Of a stretch of 64,000 nucleotides of DNA, positions 13,080 to 29,100 are shown piece by piece. The position numbers and the translations under genes were made by a program. Below the pieces are notes generated by a model, which was not told the DNA's origin, made no database searches, and was given only the letters and a program-made list of their open reading frames with translations. The stretch is from NCBI GenBank assembly GCA_003640385.1, contig RCAB01000099.1:62001-126000 (forward strand), in the 5' to 3' direction. The DNA comes from Setaria digitata (lineage: Eukaryota > Nematoda > Chromadorea > Rhabditida > Setariidae). Position 1 is the stretch's first letter; each line of letters starts with the position of its first letter.

Positions 13080-14163
13080 TGTTTATTTACAAGTTACCAC
13101 AACTTATTCTTAAAATTAATTGGATTAGTCATATGTCGTGAGATAATAGATTGATAGACTTATAAACTTGTCATATATTCAGAGATGCGAGAAAAGCAAG
13201 ATTAAGGTCAAGGGTCAAGGCTTAAACTACTTGTCATTAATGATGCATAACTATTACAATGATAATGTTCAAAGAAAGTGATATTTGTTTTACAAAGTTG
13301 AGACATTAAAGAAAGACTATTACAGTAGGTATCGATGCTATTTGCAAATCACAGCGTTAAATTGCTCTTTCGAAAATGTCCCTAACCAGTATACTATTGG
13401 TGTAAAAATACACTTCCTTTATTTATAAGTTAATATTTGCAAAGTAATAAAATCTTACTTCAAATTCGACGGGATTAAAGACAATCATAAAGATAACATA
13501 TGCATACAGTATGTAAAAACTGTTTTAAATAGATATTTTTCAGAGGTTACTTATTAATTACGAGAGAAAGTGGAAGTGCTTCGGAGATATGCTCAATAAA
13601 ACGAAAGAGAATTCATAAAGTAATTTATATATTTCAAAAACATCCTGGGATTATGCATTCAGCACATCTCACGCAACTTCTAAATTTTCTTAAATTCGGT
13701 GCAAATTTAAGCAAATAGTGAATAGAACCTATAAAAACAGTTTTCAAACATAGCAGTTACACGGAAATAATTTTTATAATAGGAGATGAAAGGAAAAGTG
13801 TGCTTTTTGTCTGCATTGATAAGTGAGATAACAGTAACAACAATATAAAGTGGCAAATGCAAATTAATTATTGGTCAGAGGCAGATAAGAGCAAAAGCTG
13901 TTAAAACAAAGCGTACATTTCGCGGAATGCTATCGAAAAAATATGTGGGGAGTGTTTGCTTCTTTCCTAAAGTGGCTTTTTTTGTTGGACTATCATTGGA
14001 CATTTCCGGAAAAGCTAATTCGAGAGTTTCTCCGTTCCTTTCTGAGATTTCCATCCATCCGTACATTTAAGATGCAGTGTTACTGAAGAAATTTTCGAAA
14101 AAAAAGATGCGAACCGTAGGGAATTTGGCGGAACAGATAGAGCTGAACGAAATCGTTTGATTT
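13080..14163. other. Convergent intergenic region (3' ends of innexin and ABCA genes)
   Basis: A/T-rich with no gene recognised. It should hold both 3' UTRs, since the innexin ends at 13079 on the plus strand and the ABCA gene at 14164 on the minus strand. A 63-codon minus-strand frame at 13875-14066 has no family motif. Confidence 0.5.
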
Positions 14164-17100
14164 TCAATTTTCACCCGCTACTGTTTTGCCGTCATCAGTT
14201 TCACCGGACGAAACACTGACAAATGAAACAAACATGTCATCCAGCGTTGTTTGTGACAGTGAATAATCATCAATTCGTATGGTTTCTTGCATCTGCAACG
14301 GTTTAGTTATGATTATAATGGGCTGTTTATCACTTCATTATGTGTTGCAGCTATTTTCAATTTTCTTCGGTATAGCTGCTTCCACACTGTAACTTAAATC
14401 TAAAATGAGGAAATTTTATTTTAATTCTAAATAATTCCCAGCGAATTTGTCCTACCAATAGGCACAATTCCTTGAAATTCTGGATTTGTGCCTAGATTTT
14501 GTGGTCACACTAACAGATTTTTCAAGAAGCATTTCTCTTACTTTATCACACAGAACCAATTAATAACTTCGAGTTCAGTCCGAAAAAGTTGAAAAAAAAA
14601 ATTGCCAGAATCTGAGAGCTAACCTCGCATATCACGCCATATACATCTGCAATTGTACAAGATACGTTCGGAATTTGGTAAAACATAGTTAAAAAATGTA
14701 CGGCTTCCAACTGAAAAGGATGAATGTTATTAAAAGTTCATTCGAAATGACAGTAATTTTCCAGAAAACAGAACAAAATTTTTGAAACCAGATGATTTAT
14801 AAATAGAAGAAAATTCGCTCTGAAGGCCTTACCCTAGCAGCAGGTAGAAGTGTTTCCATAGAACGCTGAACTTTACTGATACCGTCCTCTTCTGACAATC
14901 TGATTGTTAATGTATATCCTTCGCCAAATCTGCAAAACATCTCTAAGGGCTCACTTAGCTAGATGAAAATTTTTAAGCAAAATTTTGAGAACCCTCAACT
15001 GCGTCACTCATTAATTCCGATCAATTAATAGGTTGCAGCTCCAAGCGAAAAAGAAGGTTAAGTCCGACAAAGGAGATGCTAGAAGGAGTGAAACCCTTAA
15101 AGAGAAGCAATGGAGCATGGAGATGAATTTGAGGACGGAGTGAAATATTGAAGACAGGACAGACCTATGCTTCAGATGCTGAATAGGTCCAACACAGCGA
15201 AGTTGTCCTCTGTTCATTATCGCCACTCGACTACACAGTACTTCACACTCCTCCATGCTATGTGATGTTATCACCATCGCACGTTTATTTTTCCGAAGCT
15301 CCAGCAACAGATTCCACATGAAGCGTTGCGCTGAAGGATCCATCCCGGCACTTGGTTCGTCCTTCAAAAGTCAAAAGTATGAAGTGGTATTTTTGAAGAT
15401 ACATCTGCTGATAGTAAAATACCTATGTAAAGCTAATAACTCATTTCAGCGGACTATAAGGCTAACTGTTTAACCTCTAATTTCGAGAAGATAAATGCTA
15501 AATTGGCAGTCTGTTGTAGATTTGTTTTTCGATATACCAAAAATACGAAATAGAGAAGACTAAAATTGATAACTACCTAGAACTAATGAGATGTTTGTTA
15601 TGTTATATATGTTATCTTCATACTTATGTATGTTGTACTTCAGTCAAATTCATTCTATTTGAAAGGATTACAAGCAGTAATAACGGCGGATCGGCGACCA
15701 AAGCAATAGCAACCGACAATTTACGCTTATTACCACCTGAATAACTTGAAGATATCTCATCAGCGTAAGGATTAAGTTGTAACTCATTCAATGCCCAATT
15801 CACCACCTGAAATTGTTAGCATACAATTAGCATACTTTTTTGAAATTATGATCCCTTCCAAATAAATCAGTTTTACCAGGTTACTTCATTAAGGTATAAG
15901 GTAGTTTTGAATATTCAGTGTTAACAGCAGCCAAACTTTGTTAGCATGAACAGCAAATAGCATAAATAGATTTAGTATCAAACGATCCTGAATGATTCTG
16001 CATAAGAATGAAACTGAATTGAATCTCAGATCTTCATTATGTACTCTGCACCACAACAAGATAACTTACCGCATCCACGTGATCTTCTTTGATTCCACGG
16101 AGAAGTGCATAGTAACTAAGGTGCTCTCTTGCTGTTAACTTTGGACTTAAAGCATCGAATTGCGGGCAGTAACCAAAACTAGTCAATCCATCGGAATTAT
16201 CCTGCTCGATACTAGAAAAAAAAATCAAGCAAAATTTTCGTACTTATTTAAACTCTCAAGTAGGTGTACACCTCGCTGTTCCGTCAACTCTAATTACAAA
16301 TAAGAATTCAGGAAAAGAAGCAGATGACTTTTTCTGCATGTAATTGTCACAAACTTCTCAAGAGATCTTTGCGAATCACCGAATGGCTTCATTAATTATA
16401 ACCTCTTGTTATTAATAAGAATATCACCACCGCCAATCGACACTTGTCCAGTCAGTATACGAAACATGGTTGTTTTTCCGGCTCCATTTATGCCCAAAAG
16501 TCCAAAGCATTCACCTTTTTTGACTGCGAATGAAACATTATGCAGTGCTAATGTTTGTCCATCATAGGACTGAAAAAAATGCAATCGTTTTTTTTGGCTC
16601 CCTACACTGTTTAGCATTCTTAGGTGTAGTATACCTTCGACACATTCCTGACAATTAGCCTGTAATTGTCCTTTGGTTTTGAACTTAGCTGATCCACTCG
16701 TTTATGCTCTACTAAAACATCTTCATCCAACTCAGATTCTTTCATGTTAGCTAACAGTTTCATTGTTCGCACAAATTCTCCATATCTACAAATATTTCAG
16801 TTTTCGTCAATTTAATAGATTAAAACGTACATTCAAATTTCAAATGATCAGCTGCTAACTTCCAGTTCTCTTCAAGTTCATTACATTGGATGCTTATGCT
16901 AATCAGTCTACGAGTAAAATATCAAAAACTTTGCAGTATTACTCCTTATTAAAATTCACTTTTTTTTTGCAAATTTTGAATAATTTAAAAAATCCGTCCA
17001 AAATAAAAATTTATATCTGCAGATTTTAAACGAATCATTATTTCCAAATTTCAGAACTTTTGGCAGTTCCTCAAAGAAAAAAAAAAAATATTTTAGTCAC

Positions 17101-20100
17101 TAATACACAAAGCAATAGGCCCAGACCGAAATACCTCAGTACCTTTAGATTAATGAGCGGTGTGTATATCATTCCATAACACACTTACTTTTTACATGAA
17201 CTTAAGCGATGACGATATTCAATTATAAGTAAGAACAATGAAGAGAAAAAAAATTCTATAATAAGTGCCACCAAATGTTTTCCCATCAAATGCCATTCAA
17301 GTGGATTGGACAGTGATAGATTCTGAATCTGATCCTTCCGATTTATATCTTCTGAAATTCAAAGGATGAATGAAGTGATAGAAATGATAAGTGATATAGG
17401 GTCATTACTATCGAATCTGATGAAAATGATCGATGGTTTAAGTTTATTAAGTTGAACTAATCGAATAAATATGTCAAATTTGCAACATACTGAGATACAT
17501 TTCGCTCTGTTTTCGTAAAATACCAAGAAAACTAAGTCGATAGGCAGCCATTCCCAGATTGTAGTGAGGAAGTACCATAAATAGTATGCTGCAGATTTTA
17601 TAAGCTATCACCAAAGCTTCGTCCTTCAAATTTTAGAAAAAGAATTAAAGAAGTTATTTCTAGTGTCTTTGAATGACATTAACAATGAATACTGCTTTTT
17701 AAAACGGCATATTTTATTGAAACCTTTTAAAAATTCAACAGAAAACAACTGAAAACTTCTAAGCTCCAAAGATTTAAAAGAAAAGTATAATTTCTAGTCT
17801 CTACCGTTGTTACCTTTAATAACTGACTCTCCAAGAAAATAACTATGGTAGTGCAATTTGCTCCAAGGAAGAAAAATCCAACACCAATAACGATATAAGC
17901 CAAGGAAGGCAGGTTGAACACTGTCTGACACAGGTAGGTTAGGGAAATTAGTGATAATCTAAAATAAATAGAGCCGGAAATTAAATTCTTTGGATGTTTT
18001 TGGTACGAAAGTAGGAAGGAAACTTTACCCAGCACAAAATAGTAGGAAGAAGAGTGAAGCCGAATAAAAAGGAATGATAACAAAGTGGTCTACTTCCAGC
18101 AAATTATATGAAATGACAATAAGAGCAGCGACTAATAAATATATCACCTGAAGCGAAACATTACTGCGCTAAAGGCATTTCATAGTGCCAAAGTGAGTGA
18201 AATTCTATTCCACTGTTACAGTGGATTCTTTGAAATCCTGCGAGAAATTTCGTTCTCACAGGAAATAAATCTTTGAGAAAAATGAACTAGAAGGAAGAGT
18301 CTGCTGAATGGAAACATACAGTATCAAATGTGAAATTAGCAGGCCAATAGACAAGAGGAGTAAGACCTGAGATTCTCTGCAAATGTTTACTTAGGGACAC
18401 ACGTTCCTCAACAAGTGGTAAGCAGAAGCACGCCGTAAGGAGTGAAACAGACAGAAGTAACAAAACTATCCGAAAGGACACCATCCTGATTCTAAAATAA
18501 AAATAAATTAATGAGTTACTGCGAAAAAAAAAAATCTTTACAAATCGTAAGAGAAAATAATTTGACCGAATATTTCACATTACTCTCTTATTTTCTGATG
18601 GCTATTATATCTCAATCGTGGTATAAAAAGTACAAATAGTGTAAAATATAAAAAAGGAAAAGTACAACATTTGAAGTAAAATCGAAACAAATATTCGGTC
18701 AGCCGTCAAGAATTGCAAAAAGGTTGTAAGAAGAATGGCACTACTCAAGCCTCAGTGGTTTCTATCAGTGATAACTTACAGAGGAACACTGCGACTGTAT
18801 GATGACAAGCTGTAATTCATCGGATGCGAATAAGTGAGAATTCCAATACTTGCAGGATCTGATGAACTCAGAGAGCGCAAAACTGCGTTGTGATATGCGT
18901 TGATGAAAATGGGCAACGAATGCCACAATTTATTGTTGAACCATATCTGAAGCACATTTTGTCGTAAGAACGGAAGCTTTTGCTGCTCAAAACAATCCGG
19001 AATAGAATGTATTCCCCGCTATAGCAAAATACAATTCGGCTCACATTTCCTCACTTTAGCACTATCGGGCTTATTTCCATGCAAAAAGAGCACTTCTTCC
19101 AACTATTAGCCATTTCTTCTCCTGAACAATCTGTTTCACTTGTACTGAAGTCCTCTACTTTCAGTTGTTCACTCAGATCAACATTTTAGAACGGATTCTA
19201 CTCACGCTTTCTTTCTTGTTTTACCTTTGAGTCCAGAATTACTTACAGATCCCTATTCCTATTCCAATAAAAACCACAAATTTCTACAAAGTGCAGATGT
19301 TTTCTTTCACACGGATGGCCATGGCAAAGAATCTACAGTTGCTTATAATTCCTCCATATCTCGAATGGATTCATTTTTCGTGATATCGGATAAATCGTCT
19401 TTCATATACTTTGACTACTGTAATTCTTTGTTTCAGCGAAATAACTTCCTGGAAACATAACATGTCCACCCTATGCTGACGATCATCTCTGAGAACATTT
19501 GGAATACTGTCGGTGAAGAAAATACTGGATCACAGTTCCTCGCCTTTACTTTCATCTCTCAAACCAGTGCCCGGGATTGTAAGAGTGGTTGTTTAATCTG
19601 AATCTAGTCATTCCTGCAGTCGATTAACTTTCTTGATTAATTTTCTGGAATTAATTCGTAGTACAACGTGACTATTTAATCTTAGCTTTCGTGATCCATT
19701 TTTTCACACAGCGTAAGTGGCAAATCTCCTGTAAGTTTCGCATTATCCTTTCATATATTTCTTTTTACTAAAGGGTTTGGGTGGCAATTTTTTTAAAAAC
19801 AAATTATTTCATTGTGCCGAAACTTCACACTTACTGACTTCTGACTTCGTCGTTATTATTATTATTACAACTTTATTTCCTTTAAAGGCCACATTCAAAT
19901 CGTAACAGCTTCCATTCCTCTGCTTTGAAACCACTGAATAGTGCGGAATATTGCTCCTGTGGCAGGCAGAACGTAATACGGCAGACAAATTCCACTTTAC
20001 TTCATTCGTGAAGTATCCAGACATGAGAAAAGATATTCGAATTTCAGAGAGAAACAGCTTTTCATGTTGTTATTGCAACTACAGCCGAAAAAGAATGCTT

Positions 20101-23100
20101 GGATGTGACTGTCACACAACCATACCACCATTTTTTGTTCTAATGGCAATAGTTCATAGAATTATTTATGTACAGTGTTTGCAATCAGTCAACTTCTAAT
20201 GACAGTCCTTAATTTCCGTGCGAAATATTTCAACTAAAAGTTACCTTGCCATTTTCTTCCGTATCGAAATTAGCCATTGAAACGGCAACAAGATCCTTGA
20301 AAGTTTTATTCTGAGGCTTGAATGGATCCTCAACAAAGCTTACATTGGATATAGCACGCTGCCAATCGATGTTCAATACTTTCGATGCCTTCTCCATTAA
20401 AGTCACTTTAAGAACAGAGACACAAAATCAAAAAGAGAAACAAGAAAAAAACTTCAAAAGCAAATAATTCAAAATTGCTCGCCCAATTTTGGCCAGAAAT
20501 TCTTGTGTTTACAAAAGTTTCTATGGATTACTTATTAGAACCCAGTTATAAAACTTGTAAAAGAAAGAGAATCGATACTTACATGAATTGTACCAACCAA
20601 TTTGAGCATATCTCTTTTCTGTAACATTTAATGCAACTTCGTTGAACTGTGCAAACTGCCAGCCTCCAATCCTTAAAAATATGAGAACTTTAGATCAAAT
20701 TAATATTTCAGAATTATACATCGAAATTTGAATATTATGAGATTATTTTGAGAACTGGATGATAAGGACGCAAAACGCATAAGAAGTTAAATGCTTTAAC
20801 ATACAGAACTATAAAACGATGCATCTCACACTAAACTGGAACCGATAATAAATAGAACATTAGGTGCTGTTTTTGTTATTTTTTTGATATATGAATATTA
20901 ATCCAACTACTAATCCAAAAATTAAAATTAAATCCATAAAATTGTACTACTCTTTTTGAATTTAAACCAAAAATTTGGAGGTATTAAAATAAAGCAGTAA
21001 CTAACTAACATCAAATGTTTAGCAGTTATATCAGAAGTGATTAGTCGAAACTGTGAAATATTGTGGTAAGTAACATCATAAATGATATTGGCAGTTGGAA
21101 GTGTCACATTATCCAAATCATAATCAAAAACATTTTCCGTTGTACAGTTCCAACCAAATGAATCACAACTACAGCTTAAACAAAACAACACAAGCTCACC
21201 GTTGTTAATTAATTTCAATCTTCAAATATTCAACAATTTGAAACTTTACATGTTAAATGAGGTATTTAATAAATTGAGAATGGAACAGTGAGAAATTAAT
21301 CAAAAGAGTATATCCAAGTTACTTTCTCTGTCCCTTTTCCCATTTCGACTTCAATAGAAGCACTTTTAGAATTTCTTGAGAACGATTATACGAAATAGTG
21401 AATAATTTGACTTAAACTTCTGAACAGTTTTTCGAGTTAGCATCAATTAAACCTAAACTATTGGATAATTATTACCGCGTACTGCTGCTTCAAACAAAAT
21501 TTACTTCTGTGGAATATTGAAAGCAGCAAGCCTTGATGGTAGATTGAGGTTTGTTAAGAAGGTGGCGTTGGTGTAACAGGCATATTTGGTTCCATCCAAA
21601 GCTGGACTGAAATCCGAAAAAAGGATTGAGTTTGGAAGTTCCAATTTAGGAAGTTATTCACCTTTAAAATTTCGGCATTTTAAAACTGGAATTGTAGAAT
21701 CATGATTACCTAAGAGGACTATTAGTGTTACATCGAACATCCGTTCCTGGAAATGCCGTCATAGCCTTAAGATAACTTTCACTTTTCGTAGATTCATTTT
21801 GGTTCTCGAGACTGAAAGAATATTCATCAGTTATCTACAGCGTTATCAGATGTATTAACGGTCGAACATTTAGAGAACAAAAAGTGATTTAAATACAACG
21901 AGAAATTTAATGCATGAATTATTGCATACAAAACCTGAAATAGCTCAACGTCCAATTCCCGTAAATTCCACTAATAAGTTCTAATGGAGCTGCTGTTTCT
22001 GGCCTGTAGTTCGCATACTCTTTAGTGACAATTTTATTGTATATTTCAGCCCCAAGTAATAGGAAAATTGGTATCCAAATCTAAAAAACATTCCCTGTTG
22101 ATAAAAATGACTTGAAAATTCAGAAATAATGAAATGTCAGAAATAAACAGGAATAAAAAAATGATAAAAGAAGTCATCATAATGATAACGAGATTTGGTG
22201 ATAACAAGATCACCATGAGTAACATCATCATTACCATGAAGTACTCGAGATCAAATGGAATTTTATACCGTAAATAACATTTCAAACCGATCTATTCTGA
22301 AATTTTCAAGCATGTTGGGCAAAGATGGCAATACAATTCAAGACAATTTTCATTTGATTTGAGAAATAATTTTATCCAAACCTGAATGAATATGACCGTG
22401 ATGTTTCGTTTGGATTCATTCAAACGTTTCTTGATAACGGCTTTGAAGTGCTGCTTTCGTAAAAGGGTTTTATTGCGTATATATTGTACTGAAGGATGCT
22501 CACGACCTGCAGAGTTTGTTATATGTGAAATATATAATTTTAGATCAGGCCGAGAAAACTTCAAAATCTGCCACAAATGACGCTTCCTGCAAATTTTACT
22601 ACTTTGCTTCAAATTAACTTTCATGTTAACCTATAATTCAAGCTTTCTTTTATTTGAATGAAAATATATTTTTATTGTTTTACATATTTTTCCCTAAATT
22701 CTGTAATTTTAAGGATACATCGTGTACTTGAGCATGTCTGGTATCGAAGAAAACATTAGTAACTACTACACACCTATTGTAATTATTGAAAGTGGTGTGT
22801 TTGGAGATCTTTCTGAAAAGTTATCGTTTACGGTGTATGGCTGGTTGAAACGTCTCTTGAAAAGTTTAGGGAAACAAGATCCATGATAATCCTTCTTTAG
22901 AACACGAGCTTCGAGGCTCGCTAATTGCATAAAAATCTATAAGAATGTTTGGGAAAATGAGGCACAACATCATCTCCCAAATAAAATTAAAAAAAATAAG
23001 TTTTTGGTGCTAATTACAATCGGTAGCTAGTAAACATGAAAACTGAAATTGAAGAAGTCATAAATTAACATTTTTTTTATTCAAAAAAGGAATTTTAAAA

Positions 23101-26100
23101 CATGGCCAGTTTTACAGATTTTACTGGAGAGCTGATTTCGAGCCAAACTAGCTGTCATTTAAACAGACGAAAGTGTTGAATTTGAAGTTCCAGGCCAAAT
23201 AACCTGCCTGCTGAAGTGTTGGAGCGGTAATGCTATAATTCATTATACCTAATTCATTCTTCGATTTTTCGATTTTTTCAAATAATCTGCAAGTGATTTT
23301 GCATGTAAATAAGTAAAAAGTATAAAAGTTGTGCACTATTTCAAAAAAAAAAGACAGAGTGAAAGTAGATTTTAAAGAGTAACAGTTTGATAAGAGATTG
23401 TTAATCAAGAATTTTTTTGAGAAATCCCACTGAAATAATATGTAATCGAATCATTTTTTTTTTTTGTAAAAAGAAATAAATTTCTTTTCTGCAAAATATT
23501 TGCCAGTCAAATTTTCTCCTGACAAAAACGAGTGATTTAATTTGCAATATCATGATTATTAATCGGCTAACAGAAAAACCTTTTTAATTGTTGGGCAGTT
23601 AAATTGATAGGTAAACGGTATGATTCTTCATTTTCAAACCGTTCAACCAGTACACAGCTCCCACCAGTCTGCTTTATTAGATAACTTTCCAAAGAACTCT
23701 CCAGCACTTCAGTTGTATTCTAAAAGATAAAATCGAAAATCCGCCAAGTTTTCAGTCACTTTAGATGTTAATTAATGCAGCAATCATGCGTGTATTCATC
23801 TTCAGTATTCTCAGTCTCAAGTTGCATAAGAAAAATCTCACTTCAAATTTCACTAAATGATTACAAACGACGATACCGGTGCTTTCAAAATATTCAAATA
23901 GAGACCACTCCCAAATTTCTTTTTCAAAAACAACGATGAGCCTGCAACTTGAAGTTGTCCTTCTGATATGATTGCAATACGATCGGCCAACAAATCTGCT
24001 TCATCCATATGATGTGTGGACAAGATTACTGTACGTCCTGGGAAAATTATAAGGAGAAAGATAGACCGAACTAAACAACTCAAGAGAACTGCTTGAATTT
24101 CGCTCACTTCAGCTCTTCCTTCACTAATTCCGAAAGTCTGCGGATAAAAGCCAACCTTTCTTGTTCCTTATCAAGATATCCCAAATTGAGCGTCGAGCGC
24201 GGGGATCCACACCAGCTGTAGGTTCATCAAGAATTAGCAATTTCGAACCACCGATCAGAGCGATACCGATACATAACTTACGCTTCATACCACCTGCAAC
24301 TGAATTCTGCAATATTTATCCTAAATTACATTGTGTAAAACTGCGTGCAACATGCAAAAGCTTACCTGAAAGATGGCTAGCAAATTTGTTCCTTGAATCA
24401 ATTAAGCCAAGATTTGCTATAGTTTCACTGACCTCATCATCAAGCCTCTCCTTTGGAATGCCTTTTAAAGCACCGTAAAACTGCAGATGTTCGGTGACAG
24501 TTAATCTAAAAAAAATTAAAGAAATCAGTAAGCTTCAAACATCTAACAGCTACTGATCACGCAGAGACTGTTGAAAAAGTTTGAAAAAAAAACCAACTTG
24601 TCGAAGAGAGTATTATGCTGTAGACACACGCCAGTGATATTACGTATGGCACGTACGTCTTTTTGAAGATTTAAACCATAAATGAACACTCTGCCTGATG
24701 TCGGTTGTGTCAAGCCAGTTAAAATTGAACTGGAAAATTTTTTTTGCAGGATTTGGAAAATTTCCAATTCTTAAATTGAGACAAACTTTTAAAAGAAGTA
24801 AATTGAATCATACATAGCTGTTGTTTTCCCAGCACCATTACGGCCGAGTAAAGCAGTTATCTGTGATTCGTAAAAGCGCATGTTTAAGTTATCCAGCTGA
24901 AACGATCAATGCAGATATATTTAGAACCTTAAACTTCATTTCTTCGAATGACTCAGTGATACATTTGATGTACAATACCTCTTCAATCACTACTTATTTC
25001 CCGGAAACTTGTCTGATCTGAATTCGTTTATTAAGAAGTATTACCTGGTGATTCAAATTTTATCTTATAACTAATTTGTTATGTTCAATAACGTACTGCT
25101 TTGGTTCCATTCTCGTAGACTTTAAAAAGGCTAGAAATGCTAACTGCAAGCTTCAAATCAGTTGGTTCTCGTTCAAAATGATCTGTAATAGTGTAATGAT
25201 AAGAATAATAAAATGATAATCAAAATAATAATTATGATAGCTACAAAAATTATGAAAATGAAACGGTTTTTACCTGACGTTTCGATGGGATTTGTCGAAT
25301 CAGCTTTCGATATTGTATCTATCATGTATTTATCACCTAACCAATATCGCTTGGTAATAAAAAAATAAAAAGGTTGCGGAACACCATAAATACCTACGAT
25401 TAAGATTTTAATTGGTATAGCTGCTAAAGATTAGCAATAGCAACAATCATGAATGCGATGAAATTAATTTCAGATTTGGTCATATTAAAATTCAAATAAT
25501 ACCAAACTTACCAGGAAAAACAACACTGATATACCAAGCCAAAAGCGTATAGATAAATGTATCTAATGTAAATGCTAGCAGTACTGTTGACAATGTAATA
25601 TTTGATTCTGCAATAATGAAACAATTACTCGGTTTATTACAGACACAAATTGAAAAAAAAAAATTATCATAAATCATTGCTATCAGTAGCTTCAGTTGGA
25701 ATTCTTCTGAAGTTTTTTTTTTACTAAATGAAAATGGCTGTTTCCAAGCTGTTTCCTAAAATAATTTTTGCAATATTTCAGTAGCTCATTCCCTTTTTTT
25801 TTAAATTTGCAATTAAATGTCATCTTCTATGCTTCGAATTATTATCTAGTTGGCATTTTCCTGAACACTCAAATAGATCTCAATCAAATAGCATTGGTGT
25901 TGTTTGACGAAAGTGAAAACCTGATCTTCCTCACTAACCTGGAACACCGATGGAAAGAACGGATGACCAGTCGGTGATGAAACTAATATCTGCTAGATAG
26001 ATCAATTCAAAACCATACGCTACCGTTGTTTGAGGAAAAAGCAGCTAAAAGCACACTTTGCATTAATGAAAAGAAATTGACTGAAGAAGGATGATAATGT

Positions 26101-29100
26101 ATCGCAATTAGAACTTACCGTAATCATCAGATATGTTGAGGACTGTATTCGGAACGAGATCTGGTACGGAAAGAAAAGGAGGAAGAATAGGCCAGCAGTG
26201 CTCACTGACGCAATGTTCGTTCGAGAAAATAACGTTGAGATAAAAACACACTGTGCTACACAGGAAACTGAGAAGAATGTGAAATAAATAATTAGAAAGG
26301 AGAAGTTCGTGGCTGGCAAAAGCATTCCAAACTAAAATTCAAACTTATTCACTACTTCATAATGAGAAGGAAGACGTTTCGGTTTTTTTTCGTGACTAAT
26401 TTCAATGCATCTTCAAGATTTTCTCTCCGGGGAAAATCACGACGACAGTTGTGACCCCCACGACAATATGTAAGTTATGCGAAAAAATGAATCTTAAATA
26501 TAGCTGAAATATATTGGAGATAACAACCTTAAGCAAAATGCAAATGAAAATATTCGAGACAAAAGTAAGAATGAGAGAGTGTAAACTCCATGAAATCCAG
26601 TGCACAGAATCACCAAGTCCCATTATTCGCATCATTTCTTTCAGTCGCATTTCTTTCTCATAAACAATATTTTTTACTAGTAGTGCTGATGGTAACATCC
26701 AGGATAAAATGATAAACATCCCAAGGAAATCGAGCATATAGAATCTGGAGAACGGACTGTATTAGAAATCTATCATACACAGAAAACCGGAGTATTGCTA
26801 TCAGATTTCCTCTTCATATCTAAATTTTCAGCTATTTTATTTCAGGCTTTTCACATGTCCCGTCACAAATTTTTCTTATATTTCAAATTAGTTCGTCTCA
26901 TCACAACTTGCATGTGATGATGAAGAACGGTTAGATTGTTCGAAATTTCAAATTAACAAACTCAGATGATATAGACCATACTTATCAATTTTAACACATT
27001 TATAAGGTTCCTGTTGCGCGTACAAACCCGTCGAGTACTTCTGACCGGTAGCATTTTCAATTAAAATTTTATCGATAGCTTCTTGCAAAAAGCTGAATCC
27101 AAATGTCAAATATTTTAAATCAATCAAAAAATTGTCGCGTGATGTTTGATGAGCAATTGAATCCATCATTGCTCTTGTTGCTGAAAATATCAAATCAGTT
27201 TGAGTTTCTAAACAGCAAAAGCTGCAAACTTCCTTCAAATTTATATAAGTTATGTTTATTAATTTCAACACATTCAAACTTATATAAAATTTTAAACTCC
27301 AAATATTTTATAAAGACGAGTTTTTTGCATTACTCACAACAACAAATACCTGTTAAGTTTTCACAGTCAACAAACTTACAATCAATATAGTCAGGTGGGT
27401 AACGGATTTTGTAAGTTACCACAGGTGGAAAACTTGTGGAATTTTGATTCACATTAAGGAAGACAATTCCAGCCATGTATTGCTTGTAATCCATTAAGCA
27501 TAAAGCACGATCGATCATTTCCTTCTCATCAGAAACAGTTACAAAACGATCGAATAAGAAGCACTAGAACGAGGATAAAATTAAACATTAAACTTCATTT
27601 TAAAATTTTAAATTTATAGCTAACCTGTAAGATTTCCTCCAGCTGCAGTGTTATGAATCTGGTGCGCATAAGCAGGGACGATGGATCAGAAGAAGTATTG
27701 AACATATCGGACAATATCGATGAGAGAGGCGCAACTAAATCATTACTTAAGGCACCTGATTTTTCCAGCATCTTCAGGAATTTTATTATATTCTGCAAAT
27801 GCCTTTTGGATTTATTCAGCAGTTGGCAGCAAATAAAGATTTTAAAGAATTTTAAAATATGCACTTAATCCTTCTAATGACTTCTGTATGTTTACAAATT
27901 TTGCGGTAAAAAAAAAAGGAAAATACTTTAGAGGCTGGGCGAAGTTTGCTTTCAAATAAAACATTTTGTAAAGATGGCGCCAAACGATTAAAATTAATGA
28001 TTGAGCTTCGCAGCAAACTGATCCACCGAAGCGATGCTGATATCTGAAACTCATTCTGCAAAAGCGTAAAGTGACTGACTTGATACTTAGCTCTAACTGA
28101 GAAACTTAAGTACCTAGACGGCATAGAGGATGTAGTTCCAGATACTTCACTGCAGGAAAACAGAAAAAAAATAAATGGAGCTGTACAAGTTTTGCAATAG
28201 GCTAATCCAAATCGGTCTAGGCATAATACAGAATTTCTATCTTACATGTATGATAACACCTGATAATGAGTTTATTATTATTAATAACAATTAATAATAA
28301 TAATAATAATTAATAATAATAATAATAATAATTAATAATAATAATAATTAATAATAATAATAATTATTAATAATAATAATAACAATAATAACAATAATAA
28401 TAATAATAGCTCAACATAAAGTACTAAAAATCTATGAGGGATCACCTTTTCGGCGAATTCATTAACAATGGGAGAAGCAGGGGCCAGGAGAATGTAGCCG
28501 TTGATGATCGGCATGATTTGCGACAAGGCGATACCTTCCAAGAAGGAGCAGTTCATTTCTGGAATCAGTGTTTCTAGAAAACATCGAGACGGAAGCAAGA
28601 TTATATCATAAGTTAGGTATGCTACTGTCGTCCGTACCTGAACGAACTGGAATGGCACCACAGAATTGTTTCTGCTTTTCATACCGTTCACCACGTCCAG
28701 GTGTTACGTAACGCAAAAAATTGTATATTTTATTCCTATCCTCATCGTATGCATTTGTTGCTGCTCCTTCAGAAACAAATGTTCCCTCATCCGAATTTCT
28801 ATCGAATGCTGAATAAGTTTTTGAAGTTTATTAATGCTTTTAATTGAATTAATTTAAATCAAGTATTTTTTTGAAATTTATCTAATACATTTAATTGGAT
28901 TAATCCAATTAAGTATCAGTTAAACTATTTTCAACAAAAAAAGTTCCATGAAACCTCATGGTGTTGACTGATATCAACGTTAAAAGCGATCGAAAAATTG
29001 CCGAATTAACTCACGCGAAAAAAAGAAAATTGACTGAAATATTCAGACGATTGATTGTAACGATTTAAAGATTTAAAACTATTTATAATTAGGTTTGCAA

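Noticed and set aside
13875..14066. 63-codon minus-strand frame next to the ABCA 3' end
   Set aside because: The ABCA C-terminus with its conserved [14 protein letters not shown] ends with TGA at 14164; this frame is downstream of it and unrelated.
19809..20024. Minus-strand frame in the long ABCA intron between exons 33 and 34
   Set aside because: Not needed: exon 33 (phase 0) joins exon 34 (phase 0) and the homologous sequence runs on without it.
24280..24312. Apparent degenerate NBD1 signature (SVAGGMKRK) in a continuous minus-strand frame
   Set aside because: The first residues are intron. The exon starts at 24293, and joining it to the exon ending at 24366 restores the normal LSGGMKRK.
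26402..26500. Hydrophobic minus-strand frame ([16 protein letters not shown]) looking like an extra ABCA membrane exon
   Set aside because: The exon ending at 26528 joins in phase to the one starting at 26331, giving the expected family sequence; this frame is intronic.
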